A stretch of 64,000 bases of DNA from Paulownia fortunei (GCA_019321725.1 CM033122.1:15092274-15156273), one strand, 5' to 3'; shown: positions 24,101-38,253, counted from the stretch's first letter. Numbers and translations are program-made. Notes: generated by a model not told the origin, from the sequence alone.

Positions 24101-24227
24101 TGTAATTTAATCACAATCTCTGATTAGTTTTTCTTCGACGCCCTTGTTTCACCACTCTCCCCACCCACACTGATAGAACGCCAAAAGGCATCCTTCCCCA
24201 TCACTCGCAAAACCTCACGTTTCCCCT

Positions 24228-24236
24228 AAACCCTAG
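24228..24236 (+). promoter_or_regulatory. Telo-box in the 5' leader of the ABCF3-like gene
   Basis: AAACCCTAG lies 11 bases upstream of the ATG at 24247. Telo-boxes (AAACCCTA) are established elements close to the transcription start of plant ribosomal-protein and translation-factor genes, which matches the translation role of the ABCF family. Confidence 0.6.
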
Positions 24237-24246
24237 GGAGGCTACG

Positions 24247-27200
24247 ATGACGGAGGTTGCAAGCGCGGTGGTGCACGAGGTTTTGGGGCCTCGCGTGGAT
24301 GACGTGGACCAGCCAATTGTAGATTATATCGTCAATGTCCTCGCCGACGAGGATTTCGATTTCGGCGAAGACGGCGAAGGCGCCTTCGAAGCCCTTGGCG
24401 AACTCCTTGTTGATTCCGGATGCGTCTCTGACCACTCTGAATGCCGCTCGGTAACATTGATGCATAAATTCTTTTAGTACTCTGTATTTTTTTTTGTTCT
24501 TTATTTTTGTAATATTTGCATAGCCAATCCTTGTTGATGTTGGTTATATTAAAAGGTTTAATTGCGATATTATCGTAATTTTTTGCTGATTTTAATTTCT
24601 TATTGTTCGATTATGCTGATTTTTTATTTCAGTTGAAGTAGATTTACATTTAATTGCCTTTGGAAACTTATGCATTTGCCGTCTATTCTGATGTTCCTTC
24701 TGGAATTATGGAAGTTTTGGTTAGTTGATGTCGAGTTTTATTGTTTTATTATTTTTAACTTAACTGTTAGCTCAAGTATTAAGTTGCCTCAATGAAACTA
24801 ACATCTGTTCTCAGTCAGCATTCAAATGAAAGTATTTAAAAATAGCAGAGCTATTTTATTAGTTTTTTTTTTTCTTTTTGCTCTTTCTGACTGTGGACTG
24901 TGGTTCAGATTTCCTGCAACCTCGCCAAACTAGAAAGAAGTTCTTGTCATTCAAGCATTTATGTGGCAGAAGAAAAGTAAAGACTGTAAATAAGTTCAAT
25001 ACTTCATGATGGTTTGTTTGCCTAGAGTAGTATGAACTGCAATATATATATTGCAATTTGAGATATTTCAGATTTAGAAGTCTTTTATTACTTATTCACA
25101 TATAGACTACTGCATACAATAATTGTTCAGGTTGCTTCATGGCCGAAAGATTTGTCTAGCAGTATAGAATTGGAGTTCTTTTAATTACTTACTCTATTCC
25201 TCTCTTTTTACCAATTTTAATGTTCTCGGTGTAATATACGACAGGTATGTAGCAAACTATCGGAGAAATTTGGGAAACATGGATTGGTGAAAGAAAAACC
25301 CGCAGTGAGAAGCCTCTTGGCACCATTGAGAATGTTTGATGGAATGGATGAAGAGGAAGCTCCAAAGAAAAAGCCAGAACCTGTGGATGGTCCACTGCTG
25401 ACTGAGCGTGATAAGATGAAGCTTGAAAGGAGGAAGAGAAAAGAGGATCGCCAGAGAGAGGTAACAGAAAAGACAATCTTCATCCTAGTAGTGTGAGATT
25501 GGGAGTCATTAAAGCTCAAATCCTTTATACTTGACTAAATCATTTTGGAAACACAAATATAGCCATTGGAAGTGTTATGTATCTTTTCTTGTGCATGCTG
25601 TGGGGATAATTAGTTTTATTAGTATTTTATGCCAGGTAAAGAGAGAGATGAGGAGAAGAGGATTTGGAGGGGATGGTATCAGTGATGATGACTGGCTATA
25701 TATGTGTTTGGTTTCTAATCAAGTATTGTATGCTTCACAGGTACAATACCAAACGCACTTACAGGAAATGGAAGCAGTCAAAGCTGGGATGCCAGCTGTA
25801 GTCGTAAACCATGACAATAGTGATGGGCCAGCTGTGAGAGATCTCCACATGGAGAACTTCAATATTTCTGTTGGGGGGCGTGACCTTATTGTGGATGGTT
25901 GTGTGACACTATCTCATGGAAGGCACTATGGTTAGTTTGACTGCATTTTAACAATGACCTAACTCTAAGTTTGACCAGTGAGAAGAGAACAAAATATCTT
26001 ATCTTCTGTTATAACCCTTTTTCTTTTCTTTTCATTTCATTTATGTTGTGATATGTTTGCTTGCATTGAAGCAGTGATCTGAGGTTCAAACCTACCTAGG
26101 TTTACTATATTCACGTTGCACTTAATAAATGTAAGTTCTTAGCAAGTAATTATTGTGGAAGCAAGTTCTTCTATTTTACTCTCCACTTATTAAGCACTTA
26201 TTATGAGACAAGAATTAGAAGAAGGAGAAGAGTTCTAATCAAAATGCAAAGTCTTCGAGGACAGGAGGAATTAGATGATCTGTATTTTTTTCTTTTGATC
26301 TTATTTAAAAAAAATTCATATATGACAACATCCATTTTTATGCCTTGGGATGATGCTGTCCTCTGTGTGCAGGCCTTGTTGGTAGGAATGGTACTGGTAA
26401 AACAACGTTCCTCAGGTACATGGCCATGCATGCTATTGAGGGTATTCCCAAAAATTGCCAGATTTTACATGTAGAGCAAGAAGTAGTTGGCGATGATATA
26501 TCGGCCTTGCAATGTGTGCTAAATTCTGATATGGAAAGAATTAAGCTTTTGGATGAAGAATCTCGTCTGCTTGCATTACAGGTTGAAACATCTTATTTCA
26601 AGTAGCAAAAGTAACTGTTGTGATACTTGCCTTCCATCTGCCTTCACTATTTTCTTAAATTTCTCAATGTTTAAAACTTTATGGAAATTATTTTCCTTCA
26701 GAAAGAAATAGACCAAGATGGGGACTCCGGAAAGAGCAATGGAGAGCTGAATGGAGGAGTTGACAAAAATTCTGTTGCTCAGAAGATTGAAGAGATATAT
26801 AAGAGGCTTGAGTTTATTGATGCTTACTCTGCTGAGGCACGCGCGGCTTCCATTCTTGCGGTTAGTTTTTCCACCTTCATAAGTGTGATAACAGAATTAG
26901 TGATAGGATTGAGTAGTTACCAGTTCAGTCAAGTCTGGCAGGGGTTAGGAGTATCTTAAGGATGATGCTGCCAAACTAGTCATAGAGAGATGTTATGTGG
27001 CTTATGTTGGTTTATGCATTCTATCAGGAGATGATTTTGAATTATTTTTCATGCAGTCCTTAGGTTTTTTGACTTTGTGATGGTGTTGTCTGAGAAATTT
27101 ATGTCCGTATCTCTTCCTTGGCCCTGTTGTGGTCTAGGCTAGGTAGATTAGTTTTGTTTTCAATGCCATTTTGTTTCTATCATGATTGCTTAGGCCTTAA

Positions 27201-30200
27201 GATTCTATTTTATACTTCAATATAAGGCCTGAACTCGTATGAACCCATGAGTTCTAGCCTTTGGCTGTCTGACACCTTATCGATGAACTTTAATAACATC
27301 TTTTCTTCTTTTTCCTTATTCTCAAGTGACATTATTTTAGAGATTCTGATTGGATCTCTAGTGGTCTATCATTCAAATGGATCTTATTTTAGATTCTTTC
27401 TTGTTCAGTTATTGATAATTGACCACCACACTTCCTAGTTGCTCCCACAAACTACTTAGGCATTGCCAACTCTTATTGGTTGTTGTCTATAAAATTGATA
27501 TTTTTGCTTATCTGAAACTTTTTCAGGGACTCAGTTTCTCTCCAGAGATGCAGAAGAAGCCGACTAAAGCTTTTTCTGGAGGATGGAGGATGAGAATAGC
27601 GCTTGCTCGTGCACTGTTTATTGAACCTGATCTATTACTTCTTGATGAACCAACGGTATGTTATGCATGTTCCTCAAAGTCATTCATATATTGTGTGACT
27701 TCAATTACTCACATACATTTCCACTTTTGTGGCAGAATCATCTTGATCTCCATGCTGTCCTATGGCTGGAAACTTACCTGGTGAAATGGCCAAAGACATT
27801 TATTGTTGTTTCACATGCTAGAGAGTTCTTGAACACCGTATGACTTTTCATCTCTTGGGTGTTTATGCTGGAAATTAGCGAGCAATCAGTTTGTAATGCG
27901 ACTTTGGTGCTTTACTATTGAATTTATTATTTACTGATTACTTCTTACAGGTGGTCACTGATATCCTCCATCTTCAAGGACAACAGTTGACTGCTTACAG
28001 AGGCAACTATGATACATTTGAGAGGACAAGGGAAGAACAACTCAAGAACCAACAAAAAGCTTTTGAGGCGAATGAACGTGCAAGGTCCCACATGCAGGTT
28101 CTTGTTTACATATTTGATTTTACAAGTGCCACATTATCAGTCTCGTGTATGTTAGACATTCACCTACAAATACGTTTATGTTCTTTAAGCGGGATCTTGA
28201 CCAAATCTTTTTCTTTCTTAAAAAAAATTGTTTTGCAGTCATTTATTGACAAGTTCCGCTACAATGCAAAGCGTGCGTCTCTTGTTCAATCAAGAATCAA
28301 GGTATTTTTATCATTTTTCTCTGTTCTGTTATTGGTTCTTTAAAATTTTAGGGAGTTCATATGGCTCAATCCTGCCGTGATGCTTTCAGGTCATGTGATC
28401 TCATGTTGAAATGACGACAGAACCCAGTTTCAATTTCTGTTTGCTTTTAATTTTTTTTTTATATATTCGTCGTTCTCCTTTGTATCATTCAGGCACTAGA
28501 TCGCTTGGGTCATGTGGACGAAGTTTTCAATGATCCTGAGTATGCATTCTTTGACTCAATTTTCTGTTTTCAGTTTTCAATCTGTGCTATTTTCACTTTA
28601 TTCCTTGCCTTCAGCATACTCTTGGCCTTTTAATACGTCAAAAAGAAAATTTTTATACCTTGCTCATGATTTTTCTTATTACGGATTTTTCTGTTCGCAG
28701 CTACAAATTTGAATTCCCATCTCCTGATGATCGGCCAGGACCACCAATCATAAGCTTCAGGTTCGACATCTGATACATTGTAACACTTCAGTGCTTATGC
28801 GGCTTGGGCATCATGAGTCGATTTTCTCCTGTTGCTCCATTGTTGATCTAATTGCATGATCACCTAGTTTATGATTTCTTCCTTTAACTTCTTCTGTTTT
28901 CCAGTTTAATTATTTTCCATTGTTAATCTTGGTAATCATTGCAGTGATGCATCATTTGGATATCCTGGGGGCCCAATATTGTTTAAGAATTTGAATTTTG
29001 GAATCGATCTTGATAGCAGAATAGCAAGTAAGACTGTTTCTGAAGTTGTTAAATTGCTTTACTTTTCTGACTAATGTTATTTAACTCTTGCATGGTGTAT
29101 TTGTAAATTGTTTCTCCACCTTCAAAACTAGATTGTTGTCAAAAGTGAATAGAAATGATAAAACCTAGTGAGAGTGTTTTAAAAGTTATACTTGAGGAAA
29201 TTGCTTATGTTCACCTAATTGATCTTGCGTTTGTACACACACGCACATTGCAGTGGTTGGCGCGAATGGCATTGGAAAGTCAACCATACTCAAACTTATT
29301 TCTGGGGATCTTCAACCGAGCTCTGGGACAGTTTTCCGTTCGGCAAAGGTATTACTAGTGTTTGCACAATACCACTCTTCCGAATAAATTGTCACTTGTT
29401 TTTTGCTTGCTTCTTTGCTCTTCCCTTGAATACATCTATTGGTCCACAAAGTTCAAATGTCAAGATCCTTTTGGTTCTTCATTTTACTTTGTTCTCTGTT
29501 GCTTCGTCTGGCAATCTATTTGTTTGTTTCCAGGTTAGTTAATCTTTTATTGGTTTTATCATTTTAATACTGTGGCTGTTACAAAATGTTTGAATGTTTT
29601 CAAAATATAATGCTTTATTGGTTTCGGGACAGACTCTGCTTAAATTGGTAGGATGCATGCTGCTGTTTTGTTATTGTACTTAATTGAGCCAAGGATTTTG
29701 AAAGTTGCTTTTAGCTAACAAACCCCTAGCTGCAGATTATTGTCTAACCTTTCTATTTAACACCCCCCTTCCTTTACAATGGTGTATTGTTTTCTGCCTT
29801 TCAGGTTCGGATTGCTGTATTTAGTCAGCATCATGTCGATGGACTAGACCTCTCTTCGAATCCGCTTCTGTATATGATGCGGTGCTTCCCGGTAAATCTT
29901 GTCCTAACATTAAAATGACATGCATTTGCTCAATGTTGTATCAATAGTGTACGTCTGGCCAGTGGTTGGGGTTATAGTAATGTTGCTAATTTCCTGTGGT
30001 CAAAGTTAAGGCTCAGCATAATTTTGTTAAAAACCATATTCAAGTTGAAGTTGATTTATTGCTGAAGATACCTTCATACAATCAAATTGTTAAAAGTATA
30101 CTAAATCTACTGGTCTATAGGTATAGATAGAATTAGTAGGTCTATAGGTATAGATAGAGTTAGTAGGTCTATAGGTATAGATAGAATCTAAATCATTATA

Positions 30201-32040
30201 AAGACATGATTGATTATATTTGACATTCTTTTTGCTTTGTAACAGAAAAGCATTTGTATTATCTTCTCAAATTCCTTCCTTCCCTAACGTAGTAATGAAG
30301 ATGTATAAATATAATTACTGAAAATGTTCAATTTGTGATGTGCAGGGTGTGCCAGAACAGAAGCTAAGAGGACATTTAGGTTCTTTGGGCATCACTGGGA
30401 ATCTTGCCCTACAGCCAATGTACACATTATCAGGTATTGTCTCTTTAATGCATATGGCGTTGAAAGCCAATTACGAAATTCTGATCAGTCAGTTAACATC
30501 TATTTGAGATGCTTTAAATGATATGCCAGGTGGTCAGAAAAGCAGGGTTGCATTTGCAAAGATAACTTTCAAAAAGCCTCACATTTTACTGCTTGATGAG
30601 CCATCGAACCATCTTGTAAGTTGTTTATATTTGTATTACTCTTTTGTTATGCTTCTTTAGGAGTTCTGTACTTATTACATGATGTATGCTTCGTTATTTT
30701 TGTGATTGGGTTGTGAAGCATGCTGTATATAAGATGGTTATAACTCTGTTACATTGAATTTTGGTTTAACTGTTAATGATTTTAATGGTTCTGGGTTCAG
30801 ACTAGTAGTGCTTTCTGAATTTCTCTCTATTTTGGGTTTGACCCTAGATCTTTGGGCTGTTTAGTTCATGAGTTTTCTTTGATAAATGGTATGCTCATGG
30901 TTATTGCTACAGTTTATAAATTTGATTATAAAATCTGATTAAAATGCTGGCAATTGTTCTTGAGTTTTGTGATTGTCAAATTTCTCATGGTTATTTTTAT
31001 AGTTTATATAATTGATTTTAAAATCTGATATATGTTAGCAAGTGTTCTTGAGTTTTGTGATTGTCAAATTGGACGCTGCTCCATTTTCATTATTTCAACC
31101 GAAAAATCTCACTGCATGTTGTTTAAGATTTAATTATTAGTGATTTCATATCTCTTTTATTTAACAAGCTAAAATGATTGAGAGAAATAGAGGAGCACGT
31201 GCTTGGATGTGTAATTTGAACCTTGGGAACCCTGTCACTTATGTTATTCCCCTTCACTTACTGATTTCTTCTTTTTCTCCTTGCATTGACATTTTCCTTT
31301 CTGTTGTGTCTGCAAGTGAATTCTGATTCTAGAATGTTATTTGTCATCACAGCTCTGATACCCTCTATGAAATATCTATTTGATTTGTGATAAAGTGCTC
31401 ATTCAATATTTACTCGATAATATATTTAACACCATCATGCTTAAACATGATTTACGATGCTTCTGTAAAAGCAGTTTTCCACTGTTGTGATTCTTGAGTC
31501 TTCAAGAATATTATTTCAATAATGAACACTAGGAAATTAGTTGGAATTGCTGAAAGCCTTCTTTAATAGGAGCTTTTGTTTATGCTGTGCCATTAAGGAT
31601 TGGATGACGTGTGGATGTAGTATTAATTTGGTTTGTATCTTATCCAGTCTGTCAATAGATTGAATTTTCATAATTTGTTGAAAACAATAGTAAAAATGAA
31701 TGATTTCTTTCTTTCCCCTGGGACTGTTATTGATACTTAATTTACAAAATGTAGGACTTGGATGCCGTTGAAGCATTGATCCAAGGTCTTGTCTTGTTTC
31801 AAGGAGGCGTGTTAATGGTACTACTACAGTTCCTGCAGATCTTTTAGTTGAGGAACGACAATAATCCGCAAGTGTGGGTTTTAGTTGTTTAACTGTGTGA
31901 TGGTATGTCATCTGCAGGTCAGTCACGATGAGCATTTGATCTCTGGAAGCGTGGAACAACTATGGGTTGTCTCTGACGGCAAGGTGACACCTTTCAGCGG
32001 AACATTCCTGGATTACAAGAAGATACTACAATCGGCTTAA
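24247..32040 (+). CDS. ABCF3: ABC transporter F family protein, ABCF3/GCN20-like
   Basis: Soluble twin-ATPase protein without membrane segments. The yeast homologue GCN20 acts with GCN1 at ribosomes to activate the eIF2alpha kinase GCN2; the plant role is inferred from homology. Eighteen GT-AG exons join in phase: 24247-24450, 25245-25460, 25741-25930, 26373-26581, 26702-26860, 27527-27655, 27736-27837, 27951-28097, 28239-28301, 28493-28539, 28701-28760, 28945-29027, 29254-29348, 29805-29891, 30346-30433, 30530-30615, 31755-31817, 31918-32040. Product: 716 aa, close to the plant family's length. First cassette: Walker [10 protein letters not shown] (207-215), signature FSGGW (342-346), Walker B LLLLDEPT (362-369). 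Second: Walker [10 protein letters not shown] (539-547), signature LSGGQ (625-629), [10 protein letters not shown] (646-655). The charged N-terminus (about 1-160) resembles GCN20's. No truncation or frameshift; every catalytic motif is intact. A telo-box lies just upstream of the ATG. Confidence 0.95.
30112..30188 (+). repeat. 27-bp minisatellite in ABCF3 intron 14
   Basis: Almost three copies of ggtctataggtatagatagaRttagta start at 30112, 30139 and 30166. Only one or two substitutions separate the copies. It lies in the intron between exons 29805-29891 and 30346-30433. Confidence 0.9.
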
Positions 32041-35000
32041 CAAAATTTTGACCAACAGTAACGAAACTGTTTACAAATGTGTGTTGTTTTGAGAGTTGAA
32101 ACTATTGTAAGCCCATGTGGTATGAAGCGAGGACGAGCTTCACTTATATTCATACATAGGGAAAATATGAATGTGGCAAAGTGATGGTTTTTATTTATCA
32201 TATATACCCTATAGGAAATGTGAATTTGTTTCTATTTAAGAACATGCTGTTACTCCAGGTTGCCTTGTTTTGGTTAAATTAGAATAAGTTTTGGGTTTCT
32301 CTTGTTTTGTAGGGCATTTCCTTTTTCCTCTTACAGATAGAAACCAAACTTGAATAGAAATTAGAGTTGCCTATTTGGCAGGAAGATCAAATATTCAAAG
32401 GTATCAGCCCTAACCTGCATTTTTGCTTGTGGAAGTTAAAACTGAAACTCTTGAAATCCCAGAACTGGACACTTCTTCACGTGCTTGGCGGGTATAATAA
32501 GAAATTAGTCAGTGAGAATCTATGATGTACGGACACCTCTTTAATCTTTTAGACATCACATGGTTTGCATATAAGTGTTGTATCATATATATATATTGAA
32601 TTACATATGTATATATATGGCAGATTTATGTACGTAACTGAATATATTTACAGAAATATAGGTGTTGATACAAAGAAAAGAAGGTTCATGTCGGTGATGG
32701 TTTCTGGAGTTTACTATTGTTGTCTTTGGACTATGATGCTATGAAGGAAAAAAGAGTTTGATTTTAAGAAAATAATCATTCCGAAGACAGGAGAAAAGAT
32801 AAACTGAGATTTTTTTTTTAAGTGGTAGATTTTTTTTGGTTTTTGCTTTTTTTCCTTTTTGTAACTCTTAATTTTTTTAAGATATGAAAAAAGAGATTGA
32901 TGTGTCCAATAGAGTGGTTCATGCAGTAAAAATCTTACGGAACTAAATCAAAATTTTGATTAACCAAAATAGTGTACCTAATGCGATTTGGCTAATTGTC
33001 AGAATTTTTAGTTTGGTAAATTGGAAAACCAAATTAAAATAAATTGTGGGGAGTTCCAGTGTCTTGGCCTCTCCGAACCAGCACATTCATAGCCACTATC
33101 CACTATCCATTCTTCCATAAAAAGAACTAAAAAGGACAAAAGGAAACAAACCCACTTAAAAAAGGTCAGAGCAATTGATCCGATCGACTGATTAGGGTTA
33201 AATAAGCATTTTTGCGATTCTTATGGTCAAATAGGTTTTTTGATTTTGATTTTTTATACTTTGAAAAAATTTAAAATCTTAAATTTAATATTTTGTTATG
33301 TGTATGTGATAATTTAAATTTTAAATTTTATTAAATATTTTTTTAATTAATTAATTAATTAATTATTTTATTTTTAAAATATATTTTTTATAATTAATTT
33401 TTTATGTTATTTTTTTATATAATATAATAAAAAATAGAATTAATTTTTATTAGAATAACAACAATTGAATCAATAGATTAATTACATCAACACCAATTTG
33501 ATGGACAATCCATCTAGATTGCAAGTACACTTCTAGGTAGAAAAAGGGCCTAACAGTCTAGAGATGGCGGCAGTTGCAAACAATTGGAGGACTGAGGGTG
33601 GCGGGATATCGACAGTTAATGAGTTTTAGGTTTGACAAATGAGGAATTAAGTTTCTAACATGGGGCTTAGGATTGAAAATTTAAATTGTAATCTTAAAAG
33701 AATAGTAAAAATATTATAAAATAATAATTAAAATACAAATTTATATAAGTGATTCGACATTTGGTTCAATACGATAAATTGAACTGTAAATTGATATCAA
33801 ATCAAATATTAAAATTTTAAAAAAATTTAAACTAAGTAGCAAACAAAAATTTTCATTTTGATTTCGATATGCATTGATTCTAATTTTGGTACCATTTGGT
33901 CGGTTTATCGAACCGGGTATCATCCTAATGTGTAACATGTATTTGAGATTCCATTGATCGTGTGGACGCTACACTATATTGAAAATTACTGTACAAGATA
34001 CATTTTTTTAAATGTTCGCAAATTATATGTGAGAATGCTTGTTTTATTCCACTTAAAAATGGGGAAGGCTAGAACGAAGTTAATAACTTTTGTATTTTTC
34101 CCAAATATTTTGTCGAAAAAGTTTAATAAAAAAGTTCTTTCCTTGCGAATATAAGTCATTTTAGGATTGATCCATTTCCATGCCTTTCGAGGGCACCCTA
34201 ATAATGTTTGTTAGCTTTGAAAGTTGAACTTGGGATAAAACCGATTGAAGTAATTTAATGAAATTGGGGTCCAACATCGCATATTTTTGAACTATTTGTT
34301 TCTATCTTTTCTGAATAATTGAACATTTTGATTCTTTTGATTTAATTTAGTATTTTATCTTTTATTTTATATTTCACAATTAAGTAGGATTTTGGCATAT
34401 CTATAGCTAAATTGCACGCTCGTACGAGTATTGAAATTTGATATCCACCATATTCCATGGTTTACTATTAAGAATTAAATGTAATGATATCTTATCATAG
34501 AAACCTCTGGGCTTGTTTGTTTTTCATTTTATTGGATTTTTTGTTTTTTTACTATTTTAATATTAGAAAAGCCCAATTTATGTTTGGGCATGCAGTTTCC
34601 ACTGCGAGAACGGCTCAATTCCTCAATTTTGAATCTCCACCTAGAAAAAGGAATTGGCATGCACTCATATTTTTCAAAACTAGCTCAGACAAAGTTTTGA
34701 AAAATATCACTCAATATTTCTCTCAATCAACACGTTTGAGATTCAACTTTCATTTGCCTCCTTTATTGTTTGTTTTCAATAAATGGAGTGTACCAATTCT
34801 TCTTCTTCTTTTTTTTTTTTTTATCAATAATTCAAGTGTCACTTGGTTTGATTAATTTTGGAGTGGACGATCTTCTTTCTTAGTTTGATTATCGGATAAA
34901 TACTGACGTGACAACAATTTATATACATTTAAAGTGGACAGTTGCCACATTAACTCCTTACATGACACAGTCGTTCACTCCACATGGGGTTCGAGAGCTC

Positions 35001-37043
35001 ACCTGCTAGGGAGCACATCCACAGGGGACCAAAATACTCCCTAGAAGATTCAAACAATCGATCCTCCATATTATACCTCAAACGTTTTACCACTACAATA
35101 CTTCAAACTGAGACGAGTGTACCAATTCTTACAAGTTCATATAAGCCTCCCACATCCTTCCACAGTTTAACCCCCAAAACTCTCAACACAACTTGCCAAA
35201 GAGACGAGTCTTCCGGTGAATTACCGACCTACCACAATGTGCAAGAAATTGAAATCATAACCAAATGCATTTTTATCATAACAAAGAAATAAATTTATAA
35301 ATAAACGGCAATATATTTCGAACAAAATAATCACACCAAAATAAGGGTGATTACAATGCGGTTTGGCGATTTCTTTTATTAATTTCAAGCCAAATTATAA
35401 GATGCGATTTTACAAAATATTAATTTTGAATTACAATTATTCTAAGTAAAATTAAATATGCGATTTTAGAATGGTTGCAGGCATTTGATGATTTTTATGT
35501 AAAAAAATTATGTGATTGCATTTTAATATTATAGATTAATAAAACTCAAGTCTATAAAGTATCCTATTGAGAATCTAACAACTCAATATTGCATCTTATG
35601 TCTTTAAAAGAATAAAACTATAAAAGACAATTTTTACCGACAACAACTATCAAAACCTATGATAAAATCATGCATATTCTTCTTTCACGAACACAAAAAT
35701 ATCAACGCATATGAATTATGAAATATTTTGCAGGAAATGTTTTTTTTTTTAATTTTTAAATTGCCATCGCACCTTTCTGATGGAATGATTTTTTGTTTAA
35801 AATTTTAAATTATAATTTTTGTAATAAAATCAATATCAACAGGACTATACAATTAAATGCTAACAGTTGGGGCGATTTTTTATTTAAGATCAACCCTATG
35901 AAACTGAAAAGAACCCTTGCTTTGATTTCTACAAATCTTTTCAGCAGAACCCTTCCTTTTGAAAGGAGGAGACGCTGATGGTGTGTTTGCGGCTTTTTTC
36001 TACCCGCATGATACTCAACTACTTTCCAACGCATTCATTAATACACACACACAACTACTTGTGGTAAAATTATAAATACCAAATCAAAATAAATAATGAC
36101 ACCGATACCCACTCTACATAAACCATTGTAATAATTCAATACAAATAAATAAGACATACTTGTGAACTGTACCATAACAAAATTTGCACATTTTTATTCA
36201 TAAATCATGAAAATGATGCTGTTAAACCAAATATAATCTCATTCTCCAACTTTTTAATTAAAATTTATTTTTCCAAACATATTTTCACTTTTTACAAGAA
36301 AACTATTACAATCGGAAGAATCTCATTGAAAAAAAAAAAAAACCAAACGAGCCCTTTGCATTCATTCTTGAAATGAACATTTTCTCGACTAGACACAATA
36401 GAAGATTTCTCGTAAAACAAAGTATCCGAGGAATTTATTTGAAATATTTAATTTAAATAGTACATTTGAGATCAAAATAAATTATAGTCTATTTGAAATA
36501 CAATTTTCTTCTCTTTTTTCATTTCTCGCTTTTATTTAATGCTCAAAAATAATTTTTCTCTAAAAAATTACTTTGACAACGATAAAAATGACTGAAAGAA
36601 GAAAATGAAGAGCGGTGGATTCTAAATTTGACAATAAAAAAATTGTTTTCTACGATTGACCAAGTGATCAATGGTAAAATTCAAATTTTAATGCCAAATG
36701 GAGTACTCCAAAAGTTCTTAGACAATGTTTAATTTTATTCTGACAATTCATTTTTATTTTTAATTTATTTTTTTAAAACACATCTAAATATATATATTAC
36801 GTTTTTTAAAATATTTTTCTTTTAATTCATCACATTTTTTAATATATTCTTTCCAAACATCCAAATATTTGTGGGGAATGTTTTGATTATATAAGCTTTT
36901 GTGGATTGCTGAAGTAGTGTTGAAGAAAAATGAGATACAAACAGCCAAGTGAATAATGATGATATGCGAATGCGATCAAATACTGTGTCAAGTCAATTGT
37001 GCAAAGTAAACACAGTGTTAGTGAGAGGAGCTAAAAATGGTAG
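32041..37043. other. Intergenic DNA between ABCF3 and the tRNA gene
   Basis: The first few hundred bases are the 3' flank of the ABCF3-like gene. The rest is AT-rich with decayed repeat wording, for example ggttcaatacgataaattg and ggtcggtttatcgaaccggg at about 33760-33915, which recalls hAT-like MITEs. Open frames such as 34484-34855 and 34984-35292 have biased composition and no domain, so I do not call them genes. Confidence 0.5.
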
Positions 37044-37049
37044 AAAAAA
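37044..37049 (-). terminator. RNA polymerase III terminator of the tRNA-Gly gene
   Basis: A run of six T on the minus strand starts five bases after the 3' end of the tRNA, as expected for Pol III termination. Confidence 0.8.
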
Positions 37050-37054
37050 GAGGT

Positions 37055-37125
37055 TGCGCATCCGGGGAATCGAACCCCGGTCAGTACCGTGGGAGGGTAC
37101 TATGATACCACTACACCAGATGCGC
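37055..37125 (-). tRNA. tRNA-Gly (anticodon CCC)
   Basis: The 71-nt minus-strand sequence folds into a full cloverleaf: a perfect 7-bp acceptor stem (GCGCATC/GATGCGC) with discriminator A, a D arm with TGGTGTAGTGG (A box), a 5-bp anticodon stem GTACC/GGTAC around loop CTCCCAC, and a T arm CGGGG-TTCGATT-CCCCG (B box). U33 precedes anticodon CCC. CCA is not encoded, as normal for nuclear genes. No intron. All stems are intact, so it should be functional; it decodes GGG glycine codons. Confidence 0.97.
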
Positions 37126-37189
37126 TTTTTGGCTTTTCGAAGCTAATATTTGTGATTAGATAAATTACTATTTGTTTCCACCCCAGTGC

Positions 37190-37247
37190 CAAGAAGATTT
37201 CCAGAACTCGCCGCAACGGTATTCCTCTGCTGTTCTTCACTTGAAAT
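37190..37247 (+). promoter_or_regulatory. Possible 5' untranslated exon of the YOS1-like gene
   Basis: A GC-richer stretch (gccaagaagatttccagaac followed by tcgccgcaacggtattcctc) ends at a possible donor (aaatt/gtacgc). Introns in the 5' leader are common in short plant genes. The link to the coding exon 1 kb downstream is inferred from position alone. Confidence 0.35.
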
Positions 37248-38253
37248 TGTACGCATCCTTTTTTCATATATACATATATATAAATTGATTAATTATCAGT
37301 TGGGCATTTTTTATTTGAGATTTTGTAACTGATAGTGGTAAGACTATCCAATTCTGATTTGCTGGTGAGTTTGTATACATCTGGGCTCAATCAAAATACC
37401 ATATTTTTTAAGTATTTTGAAAATGTTATATGTCGTGGCTACATGGGCTTGTTGCAGTAAGAATGTTAGTGCACTTTCATGGCTAGAATGTTGATGCCGT
37501 TGGTTTTTTTGGGTTTTTATGTATGCAATTTTTTTTAATGATATCTTGTACTTATGCTGAATAGATTGGGTTTTTGCTAAAAAAGTTTAGAAATTTTTGA
37601 ACTAATCAAGGTTGTGTAAGCCTGCTGATTGTTATTTATCAGGTGGGGGTTGTAAAGTTGCTGCCAAAGGGTTGCTGTACTGTTCTTGAAGAGGATCAGC
37701 ATTGAATAAGGTGATTGGCTTATATTTCTTGAGAAAAAACCAGTATATCTGCTCTTTAGTGGGTTCACATGTCTCTTTTTTCATGCTATTTTCGTCTAGA
37801 ATGTGTGAATAGAAAACAGAAATGGGAGAAAAGTAAGAACTATGGTGCGTCTGATTGTTGTACCTCAGTAGCAAATATACATGAATAACCAGAATGATTT
37901 TTAACTGACCGTTGATTGTAATGGAAGAAAAAATCGCTCTGGGTATCTTCTATTAGACATGAGCATTTCTGCTGGTGTTGATTTTCTAACCAAATATAAG
38001 ATATCATGCGTCTGGTTGTATTCAGGTAGTACCTGGGTAGGTAATGAGAAGCGCTCTGAAGATGCTTCTCCGTTATTTGATGATTTGATCTACTAATTAT
38101 GTTATAGGAAATATCAGGTCGTTTGATCTGCTTGTTATTATAGTGGAATATCCTGTTGTGCTCTTTATATATTCCATTCAATTGCATACCTCTTTCGAGA
38201 AAGTAAAAGAGTTTTGCAAAAGAGTTAATATTGAAATACTACATGATGGGGAT

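Noticed and set aside
25189..25519. Minus-strand frames of 95 and 100 aa
   Set aside because: Antisense to ABCF3 exon 2; no independent evidence.
26040..26100. B-box-like ggttcaaacct in an ABCF3 intron
   Set aside because: No matching A box at suitable spacing, so no SINE or tRNA is called.
31537..31959. 140-aa minus-strand frame
   Set aside because: Antisense shadow over the last exons and intron of the ABCF3-like gene.
34484..34855. 123-aa plus-strand open frame
   Set aside because: Very rich in F, L and N with no domain, no splice context and AT-driven composition; looks like chance.
34984..35292. 102-aa plus-strand open frame
   Set aside because: No recognisable motif; part of a repeat-like region (ggggttcgagagctcacctg), so not called as a gene.
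37840..38187. 115-aa minus-strand frame near the YOS1-like gene
   Set aside because: Composition biased and no domain; probably chance in the leader intron.
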